Below are positions 5,962-13,195 of a DNA stretch of 25,538 bases, in pieces. The first letter of the stretch is position 1, and each line of letters opens with the position of its first letter. Source of the stretch: a virus; the IMG/VR virus record IMGVR_UViG_3300034375_004603, positions 1 through 25,538 of that record, one strand, 5' to 3'. The translations under genes and the position numbers were made by a program. Below the pieces are notes generated by a model. The model made no database searches, was not told where the DNA came from, and worked only from the letters and a program-made list of their open reading frames with translations.

Positions 5962-7765
5962 CCGCTACGTCGGCTACTGGAAAGACAAGGGCATGATCGG
6001 CGGCAATGAAGTCAAGCGCTTCAAGAAAGCCATCCATGACCTTGACGTAGTGCCGAGCATGCGCGCCCTCATGACGGCTGGCCCCGCGCTGGACCGTGAC
6101 AACGTAGCCGGCTTCAACTGCGCCTACCTTGCCATCAACGACCCGAAAGCTTTCGACGAGCTGATGTACATCCTGCTCTGCGGAACGGGCGTAGGCTTCA
6201 GCGTGGAGCGCGAGGAAGTCAAGAAGCTGCCCATCGTGGCCGAAGAGTTTGACAGCACGGACACCACGATTGTCGTAGCGGACAGCAAGATTGGCTGGGC
6301 TAAGAGTACGCGGCAGCTAATCGCCATGCTCTACGCTGGCGAGGTGCCCAAGCTAGACTACTCCCAGGTACGCCCCGCTGGTGCACGCCTCAAGACCTTT
6401 GGCGGTAGGGCGTCTGGGCCGGAGCCGCTGGAAGACCTGCACCGCTTCCTTGTGGACGTGTTCAAGGGCGCTGCGGGTAGGAAGCTCACCGACCTAGAGT
6501 GCCATGACATCTGCTGCAAGATCGCTGAGATCGTGGTGGTGGGCGGCGTGCGTCGCTCTGCCCTCATCAGCCTGTCGAGCCCCGTGTCTGACCGCATGCA
6601 GGCCGCTAAGTCTGGGCAGTGGTGGGAGCGCAACAGCCAGCGTGCCCTCGCTAACAACAGCGCAGTGTACGACGAGAAGCCCGACTTCCCGTTCTTCATG
6701 AGCGAGATGAAGGCGTTGTACGAGAGCTACTCTGGTGAGCGTGGCATCTTCTCACGGGAAGCAGCACGCAACATTGCAGGGCGTAACGGAAGGCGGGACA
6801 ACACCGCAGCCTTTGGGTGTAACCCGTGCAGCGAAATCCTCCTGCGCCCCGCTGAGTTTTGCAACCTGAGCGAAGTGATCGTGCGGTCCACCGATACGCT
6901 TGACCAACTGCTGGAGAAGGTGGAGGTGGCTACGGCTTTCGGTACGCTGCAAGCTACGCTCACCAACTTCCGCTACCTGCGCTCTGTGTGGAAGAAGAAC
7001 TGCGAGGAGGAGGCGCTGCTTGGTGTCAGCTTGACGGGCCTCATGGACCACCCTGTGCTTAACGGCAGCAAGGGGAACAAGAAGCTTGAAGAGTGGCTGA
7101 CTGTCATGCGTGAGCGTGCCGTCAACGTGAACAAGCAGTGGGCGGAGAGCCTTGGCATCAACCCTGCTGCGGCCATCACGTGCGTCAAGCCTAGCGGTAC
7201 GGTGAGCCAGCTTGCGCTGTGCGCTTCAGGCATCCACCCCAACTACTCACGGTACTACGTACGCACCGTACGGCAGGATAACAAAGACCCCATGACGGAC
7301 TTCCTGCGCGCCCAGGGCGTACCGTATGAGCCGTGCGTCATGAAGCCCGACACCACCACCGTGTTCAGCTTCCCGATTGAAGCACCGAAGACCTCCATCT
7401 TCCGTAATGATGTGGGCGCCATCGGACAGCTTGAAGTGTGGAAGCAGTATCAGCTACACTGGTGTGAACACAAGCCGTCCATCACGGTGTACTACAAGGA
7501 AGACGAGTTCTTTGCTGTATGCCAATGGATTTGGGACAACTGGGACATCATGTCTGGTATCTCCCTGCTGCCCTACGACAACGGCACGTACCGTCAGGCG
7601 CCGTATCAGGAGCTTACGGAGCAGGAGTACAAGTCCTTGTCGTCTAAGATGCCTGAGATTGACTGGGCTGCTCTGCCTGCCTTTGAGCGGGGCGACACCA
7701 CCACGGGTAGCCAAGAGCTGGCCTGCACCGGGGGAGTTTGTGAAGTTGTAGGCTCTGGGGCTTGA
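5852..7765 (+). CDS. adenosylcobalamin-dependent ribonucleotide reductase, class II monomeric (637 aa)
   Basis: Reduces ribonucleotides (probably triphosphates, as in Lactobacillus leichmannii RTPR) to deoxynucleotides for phage DNA synthesis. Key residues are present: C90 (AGFNCAY) and C337 as the redox pair, and N324-P325-C326-S327-E328 as the active site with C326 the thiyl-radical cysteine. C625 and C630 in the tail (CTGGVC) would be the re-reducing pair. The C326-C337 and C625-C630 spacings equal those of the Lactobacillus enzyme (408-419 and 731-736). It is shorter than that enzyme (739 aa). AAGGGAG (5842-5848) precedes ATG 5852. It needs B12 from the host but no oxygen. The stop lies in the -35 box of the next promoter. 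Confidence 0.95.
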   Translation: MMIPTSNPSYSAFIHASRYARWLEDEQRRETWDETVNRYVGYWKDKGMIGGNEVKRFKKAIHDLDVVPSMRALMTAGPALDRDNVAGFNCAYLAINDPKAFDELMYILLCGTGVGFSVEREEVKKLPIVAEEFDSTDTTIVVADSKIGWAKSTRQLIAMLYAGEVPKLDYSQVRPAGARLKTFGGRASGPEPLEDLHRFLVDVFKGAAGRKLTDLECHDICCKIAEIVVVGGVRRSALISLSSPVSDRMQAAKSGQWWERNSQRALANNSAVYDEKPDFPFFMSEMKALYESYSGERGIFSREAARNIAGRNGRRDNTAAFGCNPCSEILLRPAEFCNLSEVIVRSTDTLDQLLEKVEVATAFGTLQATLTNFRYLRSVWKKNCEEEALLGVSLTGLMDHPVLNGSKGNKKLEEWLTVMRERAVNVNKQWAESLGINPAAAITCVKPSGTVSQLALCASGIHPNYSRYYVRTVRQDNKDPMTDFLRAQGVPYEPCVMKPDTTTVFSFPIEAPKTSIFRNDVGAIGQLEVWKQYQLHWCEHKPSITVYYKEDEFFAVCQWIWDNWDIMSGISLLPYDNGTYRQAPYQELTEQEYKSLSSKMPEIDWAALPAFERGDTTTGSQELACTGGVCEVVGSGA

Positions 7766-7791
7766 CACACCCCCGCTCCGTATGGTAAGAT
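7762..7791 (+). promoter_or_regulatory. sigma70-like promoter P2 before the polymerase block
   Basis: TTGACA (7762-7767), an 18-nt spacer ending TATGG, and TAAGAT (7786-7791). The predicted start near 7798 places the following hairpin at the very 5' end of the transcript. The RNR stop codon (7763-7765) is embedded in the -35 box, as the upstream stop is at P1. Confidence 0.8.
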
Positions 7792-7804
7792 AAAACCGTT
7801 ATGT

Positions 7805-7858
7805 AGCGTTACGGCAAACCTAATACAGCAATACCAATATTAGTTAGGCCGTAACGCT
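7805..7858 (+). promoter_or_regulatory. leader hairpin with 11-bp stem and nested inner stem
   Basis: Bases 7805-7815 pair with 7848-7858 (11 bp, AGCGTTACGGC with its complement). Inside, 7820-7825 pairs with 7838-7843 (CTAATA/TATTAG), or alternatively CCTAA with TTAGG (7819-7823/7844-7848). A further copy of GTAACGC follows at 7862-7868. No T-run follows the stem, so a 5' stabiliser, an RNase III site, a protein-binding leader or an operator fits better than a terminator. Confidence 0.65.
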
Positions 7859-7888
7859 TACGTAACGCTAGCATAAAGGAGCAACGTT

Positions 7889-8101
7889 ATGAGCAGAATG
7901 GGTGATTATGTAATAGCCCTGCAGGAAGAAGAGGAACTCAACTGGCTTAGGAGAAAGCCGCATGAAGTTAGCAGTGTTGGACATAGAGACGAATCTTTCA
8001 CACGACACGATCTGGATGGCTGGGGTGTATCTGCCCGCTCAGAACGCCAGCGTACACTGCGCTACGTCATCCGAGCTGTCGGCAACGCTGAAAGACGTTG
8101 A
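7889..8101 (+). CDS. small ORF overlapping the polymerase start (70 aa)
   Basis: AAAGGAG (7875-7881) stands at good distance from ATG 7889, the first start after the leader hairpin. The first 24 codons (MSRMGDYVIALQEEEELNWL, then RRKP) look like a genuine acidic helical protein. The frame then runs 140 bases into the polymerase gene in another frame. It may be a real overlapping gene or a short leader peptide that couples translation to the polymerase. No family is recognised. Confidence 0.55.
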   Translation: MSRMGDYVIALQEEEELNWLRRKPHEVSSVGHRDESFTRHDLDGWGVSARSERQRTLRYVIRAVGNAERR

Positions 8102-9605
8102 TGGCATCATCGGCCACAACCTCCTGTCCTTCGACCTTCCTGTGCTGCACCGTGTGTGGGGCTGGGAATGGACCGGAACGGTCTATGACACCATGGTCAT
8201 GGGCCGTCTCCTTAACCCTCCTGCTGAAGGCGGGCATTCTCTAAAGGCTTGGGCGCTGCGGGCCGGCAAAGAACTCAAGGACGAGTTCGATGTCGCCGAC
8301 TTCGACAAGGGCCTGACGGACGAAATGATCCGCTACTGCCTGCAAGACTGCCGTGCTAACTGGGACGTGTACGAACACATCGTCGCAGAGCTAGACCGCC
8401 AGGGCTTCAGTCAGCAGTGCCGTGACCTTGAGCATGACGTTGCTAAAGCTACGGCACTGCAGATCGCGAACGGCTTCGCCTTCGATTTCCCCACTGCTTG
8501 CAATCTTTATTGCGAACACGAGCAGCGCATGCGGGAAATTGAAGCGGAGCTGCAGGCCATCTTCCCACCCATCGTGGAGGAGCGGTGGTCTGAGAAGACC
8601 GGCAAGCGCCTTAAGGATAGCGTCACTGTGTTCAACGTAGGCTCCCGCCCGCAGGTGGCGAAGCGCTTGGCGCAGAAGGGCGCCGTGTGGAAAGACACCA
8701 CGCCTACCGGACAGCCCAAGGTTGACGAGTCTACGCTTAAGCAGAACGAACACATTCCCGAAGCCGCTCTGGTCCTTGAGTACCTTACGCTTCAGAAGCG
8801 CTACGGCATGCTTAAGAACTGGCTTGATGCGGTGCAAGACGATGGTCGTATCCATGGCCGTGTCAACACGTGCGGTGCCGTGACGGGCCGCATGACGCAC
8901 AGCTCACCCAACATGGCACAGATTCCTAGCGACTCTCTGTACCGCCAATGCTTCGTTGTGCCTGAGGGCAGCAAGCTTGTCGGCATTGACGCTAGTGGCC
9001 TTGAGCTGCGCATGCTGGCCCACTACATGGACGACCCAGAGTACACGGACCTGATCCTTAACGGCGACATCCACACCTACAATCAGCAAGCTGCCGGCTT
9101 GGACACTAGACCGCAGGCGAAGACGTTCATCTACGCCTTCCTCTACGGTGCCGGTGACGCCAAGATTGGCAGCATTGTAGGCGGGTCGTCACGCAAGGGC
9201 GCACAGCTCAAGCAGCGCTTCCTAGACAGCCTCCCTGCCCTCCTGAAGCTGATTAACAAGGTGGCTAGGCATGGGTTGCAGGGCAGCTTACCGGGGCTTG
9301 ACGGGCGCCGTGTGCTGATACGTAGCGAACACGCAGCACTCAACACTTTGCTGCAATCCGCTGGTGCTATCGTAATGAAGCAAGCGCTGGTGCTAGCGAC
9401 CAACAAACTGGCACGCTACGGCTACCCATACAAGCTGGTGGCTCAAGTGCATGACGAGTTTCAGGTAGAGGTGCCTGAAGAGTATGCGCAGCAGGTAGGC
9501 GCAGTGTTCCGTAACGCGATAAGGGAGGCAGGACGTACGCTAGAGTTGCGCTGTCCACTGGACGGTGAGTACAAAATTGGAAACAACTGGAGCGAGACAC
9601 ACTAA
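7962..9605 (+). CDS. family A DNA polymerase, T7-like, with 3'-5' exonuclease (547 aa)
   Basis: Replicative polymerase. Exonuclease motifs: D7-I-E9, N53/D58 in GHNLLSFD, and Y125/D129 in YCLQD. Polymerase motif A is DASGLELR with D343. Motif B (O-helix) has R383, K387 and Y391 with the same spacing as R518, K522 and Y526 of T7 gp5. Motif C is VHDE with D498. At 547 residues it is clearly shorter than T7 gp5 (704), so the thioredoxin-binding insertion is probably absent. AGGAG (7949-7953) precedes ATG 7962. Tyrosine at the O-helix position matches the usual state of lytic T7-like phages. Confidence 0.97.
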   Translation: MKLAVLDIETNLSHDTIWMAGVYLPAQNASVHCATSSELSATLKDVDGIIGHNLLSFDLPVLHRVWGWEWTGTVYDTMVMGRLLNPPAEGGHSLKAWALRAGKELKDEFDVADFDKGLTDEMIRYCLQDCRANWDVYEHIVAELDRQGFSQQCRDLEHDVAKATALQIANGFAFDFPTACNLYCEHEQRMREIEAELQAIFPPIVEERWSEKTGKRLKDSVTVFNVGSRPQVAKRLAQKGAVWKDTTPTGQPKVDESTLKQNEHIPEAALVLEYLTLQKRYGMLKNWLDAVQDDGRIHGRVNTCGAVTGRMTHSSPNMAQIPSDSLYRQCFVVPEGSKLVGIDASGLELRMLAHYMDDPEYTDLILNGDIHTYNQQAAGLDTRPQAKTFIYAFLYGAGDAKIGSIVGGSSRKGAQLKQRFLDSLPALLKLINKVARHGLQGSLPGLDGRRVLIRSEHAALNTLLQSAGAIVMKQALVLATNKLARYGYPYKLVAQVHDEFQVEVPEEYAQQVGAVFRNAIREAGRTLELRCPLDGEYKIGNNWSETH

Positions 9606-10129
9606 TGAAACCTAAATTTAAAAAACTGCCGTCTAACAAAAGACTTAATGAGCTGCTGCGGTACAATCCTCAAACCGGCGAGCTGCGGTGGAAAACTAAT
9701 CGAAGAGGGACAGCTAAGGCCGGACAACTTGCTGGTGTTATAGACAAACCTAATGGATACGTTAAAGTATGTATTGATAATGTGCGATATAAAGCGCACC
9801 GTATTTGTTACAAGATGGCTACTGGGTGGGACGTCGGAATATTTGAAATTGACCACATTAATGGAGTAAGGTCGGACAATAGGCTTTCAAACTTACGCAT
9901 GGTAGACGCTTTAACAAATCGAAAGAACACAAAACGTAGATCAGACAATACCTCAGGATATACTGGAGTCTACTTTATCAAACGTAGCAAAAAATGGCGG
10001 GCACAACTGAAAGTGAATGGAAAAAAAGTTCACCTTGGTTGCTTTGAAAAACTAGAAGATGCAGTTGCGGTACGTGCTGCAGCAGATGTTAAGCATGGCT
10101 TTCATGTTAACCACGGGAGGGCTGCATAA
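9605..10129 (+). CDS. HNH endonuclease with AP2 DNA-binding domain (174 aa)
   Basis: A free-standing homing-type nuclease. The HNH core spans about residues 60-110 (AHRICYKMATG, EIDHINGVRSDNRLSNLR, RKN). An AP2-like three-strand region follows at about 118-150 (GYTGVYF, KWRAQLKVNGKKVHLGCF). GC is about 42% by my hand count over 9661-10080, far below the flanking polymerase gene, which marks recent insertion. ATG 9605 overlaps the polymerase stop (TAATG), so it landed without harming that gene. The likely role is its own spread between phage genomes by cutting alleles that lack it. Confidence 0.9.
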   Translation: MKPKFKKLPSNKRLNELLRYNPQTGELRWKTNRRGTAKAGQLAGVIDKPNGYVKVCIDNVRYKAHRICYKMATGWDVGIFEIDHINGVRSDNRLSNLRMVDALTNRKNTKRRSDNTSGYTGVYFIKRSKKWRAQLKVNGKKVHLGCFEKLEDAVAVRAAADVKHGFHVNHGRAA

Positions 10130-10132
10130 CGC

Positions 10133-10161
10133 TTGACAAACAAAGCAAAGTATGAGAAGAT
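10133..10161 (+). promoter_or_regulatory. sigma70-like promoter P3 before the SSB-like gene
   Basis: TTGACA (10133-10138), a 17-nt spacer and GAAGAT (10156-10161). The block TATGAGAAGAT resembles the TATGGTAAGAT of P1 and P2 with two changes. It fills the gap after the HNH gene, so the apparent open frame from TTG 10133 is promoter and leader, and the protein starts at 10208. Confidence 0.65.
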
Positions 10162-10207
10162 AATACCAGTGGTCAATACCGGCCACGCAACTAACAAGGA
10201 ACTAAAC

Positions 10208-10654
10208 ATGGAAAACCAAATCGTTCAACTCCGCGCTACCATTAGCTTCCCGTCCCTGGTGGACGAGATCACCTACCGTGGCGCACCCACCGGCAAGTAC
10301 GGTGTGCAACTCACCAACCTCAGCGACCGTGCCCTTGAGCGGTTGGAAGAGCTAGGAGTGGAGACTAAGCAGAAGCCCGACGACAAGTACGCTCGTGGTA
10401 AGTTCATTGAGTGTAAGTCGCAGTACCCGATTGACAACAGCGGCAAGTTTAACATCTTGTTTGAAGACGACGGCAAGACGCCCTTTGAGGGCAGCCCCCG
10501 CGAGATTGGGTACGGCTCTGTGGTGCGCGCTAAGATCAAGGCGTACAAGGGACGTGACGGCGTGTGCCGCCCCTCGCTAGTCAGCATGGCTATCGAAGAG
10601 CTGGCTAAGCCCGAAGTCAGCGTAGACGAAGACGCAATGGCCGAGGTGCTGTAA
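10208..10654 (+). CDS. single-stranded-DNA-binding-like protein (148 aa)
   Basis: The start is ATG 10208 with AAGGA (10196-10200). The sequence begins MENQIVQLRATISFPSL and has a strand-rich body (residues about 5-130) with many Lys/Arg and aromatic residues (KFIECKSQYPI, GKFNILFEDD, GYGSVVRAKIKAYKG). It ends in an acidic tail (VSVDEDAMAEVL). An OB-type body plus acidic tail, and a place between polymerase and exonuclease, fit a gp2.5-type SSB. The assignment rests on architecture and context, since I see no diagnostic motif. Confidence 0.6.
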   Translation: MENQIVQLRATISFPSLVDEITYRGAPTGKYGVQLTNLSDRALERLEELGVETKQKPDDKYARGKFIECKSQYPIDNSGKFNILFEDDGKTPFEGSPREIGYGSVVRAKIKAYKGRDGVCRPSLVSMAIEELAKPEVSVDEDAMAEVL

Positions 10655-11385
10655 TGCGCTGGGGTCTGGACGGCGACATCATTCTGTATAGCGTGGCGTT
10701 CGCCGCCAAGGATGACCCCATTGCGTTTGCTTGTCGTTCAGCGCGCTCCGTCTGCGAGCAGATTATGCAGGAGCTTCGGGCGGAGGGCGTTGAAATCTAC
10801 CTAACAGGGGGCGGTAACTACCGGCACGAGTACGCCTGTGACACCTACCCGTACAAAGGCAACCGTAAGTCCGACAAACCGCAACACTTCACGGCGCTCA
10901 AGGAGTACATGATTGACTCTTTGGGCGCCGTTGTGGTTGAAGGCGAAGAGGCAGACGACAAGCTTGGCTATATGGCGTGTCAGCACGGCCACGGTATTGC
11001 AACGCTAGACAAGGACCTCTACGGCGTCCCCGGTTGGCACTGGAACTGGAGGCGCAGGGAGTTATTTCACGTGTCACCCGAAGATGCAGACCGCTTTTTC
11101 TACAAGCAGCTAATCACTGGCGACGCTACGGACAACATCCCCGGATTGTTCAAGCGCTTGGGCCAGAAGGCCACACGCAAACTCCTTGATCCCATCGAAG
11201 ATATGTACGACCCCGCTGAGATGTATGCTTACGTTCGTAACGTGTACGCTGAAGCCTTCGATAAGGTGGGCATGTGTGTGGACGAGAAGGAGCAGATACT
11301 GGACGACTGGCTACTACGACAAGGGAGGCAGCTATGGATTCGCAGGCAGGAGGGGGAGCTGTGGGCGTTCCCAGTGGACGCGTAG
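10654..11385 (+). CDS. 5'-3' exonuclease, FEN / T7 gp6-like (243 aa)
   Basis: Removes RNA primers and degrades host DNA in T7-type replication. Metal-binding acids in family order are: D6 and D8 (LDGDI), a cluster EGEEADD (96-102), D119 and D121 (TLDKDL), and D157/D160 (ITGDATDN). A helix-turn-helix DNA clamp follows (IPGLFKRLGQKATRKLL). A KGNRKSDKP segment fits the arch that contacts DNA. ATG 10654 overlaps the SSB-like stop (TAATG). The 3' end overlaps a small gene by 52 bases. Confidence 0.93.
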   Translation: MRWGLDGDIILYSVAFAAKDDPIAFACRSARSVCEQIMQELRAEGVEIYLTGGGNYRHEYACDTYPYKGNRKSDKPQHFTALKEYMIDSLGAVVVEGEEADDKLGYMACQHGHGIATLDKDLYGVPGWHWNWRRRELFHVSPEDADRFFYKQLITGDATDNIPGLFKRLGQKATRKLLDPIEDMYDPAEMYAYVRNVYAEAFDKVGMCVDEKEQILDDWLLRQGRQLWIRRQEGELWAFPVDA

Positions 11386-11495
11386 AGCATGTCCTGACCT
11401 ACCCTCAGCAGCTTAAACCACTACTGCGTATGATCAAGATGTGGCTTAAGGACCGCCACCGAATTAGAATCATACTGGAAACACTGGATGACTAA
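11334..11495 (+). CDS. small hypothetical protein (53 aa)
   Basis: GGGAGG (11323-11328) stands five bases before ATG 11334, which decides the start although it lies inside the exonuclease gene. The N-terminal third (DSQAGGGAVGVPSGRVEHV) is flexible. The rest is a basic amphipathic helix (QQLKPLLRMIKMWLKDRHRIRIILETL). It could contact DNA or a replication protein, but no family is recognised. The end overlaps the HNH gene start. Confidence 0.6.
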   Translation: MDSQAGGGAVGVPSGRVEHVLTYPQQLKPLLRMIKMWLKDRHRIRIILETLDD

Positions 11496-11847
11496 GCGAG
11501 TAGCACGGACGCGTAATGATGGCAAGTGGACGGAGGCACGCTACTTTGGCTTTATCCGTAGCGCCCTCCGCTCTGCTTTCCAACGCTGGGGCCCGAAGCA
11601 CAGTGCCAAGCAAGCCGCTAAGGTAGCGTACAACACCTACGAATGCGCCCACTGCGGTGGCTGGTTTGGGACAAGGCAGGTGGAAGTGGACCATATTGTA
11701 CAGTGCGGGTCGTTACGGAACTACGACGACCTCCCCGGTTTCGTAGAGCGTATGTTTTGCGAAGCTGATGGATTCCAAGTGCTGTGTAAAGAGTGCCACC
11801 AAGCTAAAACTAACGAAGAACGTGACGCAAAGAAGAGGAGTAAATAG
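11488..11847 (+). CDS. HNH nuclease with zinc-binding cysteines (119 aa)
   Basis: ATG 11488 overlaps the preceding gene. The core has CAHC (C53, C56), DHI (D68, H69) and CKECH (C100, C103, H104), the zinc-supported beta-beta-alpha metal nuclease layout. Codon use matches its neighbours and it lies between exonuclease and metallophosphoesterase. A resident recombination or junction-resolving function, filling the slot of T7 endonuclease I or T4 endonuclease VII, is therefore more likely than a homing element. That role is inference; the nuclease fold is clear. Confidence 0.8.
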   Translation: MTKRVARTRNDGKWTEARYFGFIRSALRSAFQRWGPKHSAKQAAKVAYNTYECAHCGGWFGTRQVEVDHIVQCGSLRNYDDLPGFVERMFCEADGFQVLCKECHQAKTNEERDAKKRSK

Positions 11848-11848
11848 C

Positions 11849-12535
11849 ATGGCAAGGGTCGGCATTATCGGTGACACACACTTGCCCTACGAGCTTGACG
11901 GCTACTTGGAGTTTTGCCAAGAGCAGTTTAAGGCTTGGAAGGTGGACACTGTGGTGCACATCGGTGACTTCATCGACAACCACAGCCTGTCATTCCACGA
12001 CAGCGAGCCGCTGCTGCACAACGTACACGGAGAGTACGAGTCTGCGCTGGAGCGGGCTAAGCGCTGGTACGCAGCGTTCCCCAAGCTCACCCTGATCCTT
12101 GGCAACCATGACCGCATCCCGGCACGGCAGCTACGGAAGCTAGGCATGGAGCCCTCCATCTACATGCGGCCCCTGGAGGAGCTGCTGGAGATGCCGAAGG
12201 GCTGGCAGATTGAGGAGCAGATTGAGATTGACGGCGTGCTGTACCATCACGGCGAGAGCGCTAACGGTGTCAACGGCTTCCGCAACGACGCCAAGCAGCG
12301 CATGCAGTGCACCGTGTCAGGCCACAACCACAGCAACCTTGGCGTGAGCTACACGGCTAGCGACAGGGAGCTGGTGTGGGGCATGGCGGTAGGCTGCGGC
12401 GTCAACCAGAAGCACCTCGCCTTTGCCTATGGGCGACACTTCAAGCTCAAGCCCATCATTGGCTGCGGCGTGGTCATTGACGGCGTACCATACCCGGAGC
12501 CTATGGACCTTGGCTCTAAGATCAGGAGGGTTTGA
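11849..12535 (+). CDS. calcineurin-like metallophosphoesterase (228 aa)
   Basis: The start is ATG 11849 with GAGGAG (11835-11840); the open frame upstream belongs to the HNH region. Metal ligands appear in the family order: GDTH (D9, H11), GDFIDNH (D40), GNHD (85-88), and a late GHNH. The substrate cannot be told: candidates include 2',3'-cyclic ends, nucleotides, or DNA in the manner of Mre11/SbcD. Position beside exonuclease and HNH genes favours nucleic-acid or nucleotide processing. AGGAGGG at its 3' end serves the next gene. Confidence 0.9.
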   Translation: MARVGIIGDTHLPYELDGYLEFCQEQFKAWKVDTVVHIGDFIDNHSLSFHDSEPLLHNVHGEYESALERAKRWYAAFPKLTLILGNHDRIPARQLRKLGMEPSIYMRPLEELLEMPKGWQIEEQIEIDGVLYHHGESANGVNGFRNDAKQRMQCTVSGHNHSNLGVSYTASDRELVWGMAVGCGVNQKHLAFAYGRHFKLKPIIGCGVVIDGVPYPEPMDLGSKIRRV

Positions 12536-12538
12536 GCC

Positions 12539-12715
12539 GTGACGCTGCACGAAGACCCGCTGATTGAGCGTGTCCTTAACCACTGCGACGCTATAGAAAT
12601 CTTTGAGCTATGCGACATAACTACAGAGGAGCTGGTAGAAGTGCTTAGAGGACACATCTTAGACAACCGAGAACGCTTCCTAGAATACATGGAACGATGG
12701 GATGATTGGGCATGA
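12539..12715 (+). CDS. small acidic hypothetical protein (58 aa)
   Basis: GTG 12539 is chosen because the strong AGGAGGG (12524-12530) lies eight bases upstream. The protein begins MTLHEDPLIERVLNHCDAIE and continues with TTEELVEVLRGHILDNRERFLEYM. I recall this helical, acidic pattern in other small podovirus proteins of unknown function. It is soluble with no motif. The stop overlaps the next ATG (ATGA). Confidence 0.65.
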   Translation: MTLHEDPLIERVLNHCDAIEIFELCDITTEELVEVLRGHILDNRERFLEYMERWDDWA

Positions 12716-12993
12716 AGGTAGTTAAAGGAGACTTCAAGAAGAACAGCAAGGACAAGCACAAGGTTGTCGATATGCTTCAGTCGCTGCGCGACGCGCTCGG
12801 CACCTTTGAAGACGACAACCCAGAGGTAGCGGTGGAGAGCGCTTGCGTCATCTTCATCGAAGGCAGGGAGTTTGTGCTGGCCTCTAACGGCCTACACCCC
12901 GACACCGTTAACATGCTGTTTGACATCGGTAAGTACCAACTCATCATGGGAGGTTTTGAAAGTGAAGAAAGCTACGACGGCCCCGTCCACTGA
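12712..12993 (+). CDS. hypothetical protein (93 aa)
   Basis: ATG 12712 overlaps the stop of the preceding gene; an in-frame ATG six bases earlier is also possible. A basic start (VKGDFKKNSKDKHK) leads into a helix (VVDMLQSLRDALGTF) and two probable strands (ESACVIFIEGREFVLAS). The layout looks like a small alpha/beta protein. No name is justified. Its 3' end carries the GGGAGG used by the DUF3310 gene. Confidence 0.65.
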   Translation: MKVVKGDFKKNSKDKHKVVDMLQSLRDALGTFEDDNPEVAVESACVIFIEGREFVLASNGLHPDTVNMLFDIGKYQLIMGGFESEESYDGPVH

Positions 12994-13195
12994 AGCTAGT
13001 AAGCGCCAGGAAGGCGGGGACCACTACCGCCTAGCTATTCAGCCCATCGACTTCATCTACCAGAACGGGCTGGGCTTTATGGAAGGCAACGTGGTGAAGT
13101 ACGTGACACGCCACGAGCAGAAGGGCGGCAAGGAGGACTTGCTCAAAGCCATTCACTACTTGGAGCTGCTGATTGAGCGGAGGTATGGACCGTGA
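12962..13195 (+). CDS. DUF3310 family protein (77 aa)
   Basis: GTG 12962 is decided by GGGAGG (12948-12953). The core matches DUF3310: GGDHYRLAIQPIDFIYQ, GNVVKYVTRHEQKGG, EDLLKAIHYLELLIE. Phage members are often annotated as nucleotide kinase-like, which I regard as unproven. A helical, acid-rich domain close to MazG-type folds and a location next to MazG support a nucleotide-linked role. It overlaps the stop of the gene before by 32 bases and couples to the gene after by GTGA. Confidence 0.85.
   Translation: MKKATTAPSTEASKRQEGGDHYRLAIQPIDFIYQNGLGFMEGNVVKYVTRHEQKGGKEDLLKAIHYLELLIERRYGP

Noticed and set aside
8391-8900. Long minus-strand ORF (169 aa) inside the polymerase gene
   Set aside because: Antisense shadow of a gene with all catalytic motifs intact; no plausible start signal.
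10133-10207. N-terminal extension of the SSB-like protein from a TTG start
   Set aside because: The stretch is occupied by promoter P3 and a leader, and ATG 10208 has its own AAGGA.
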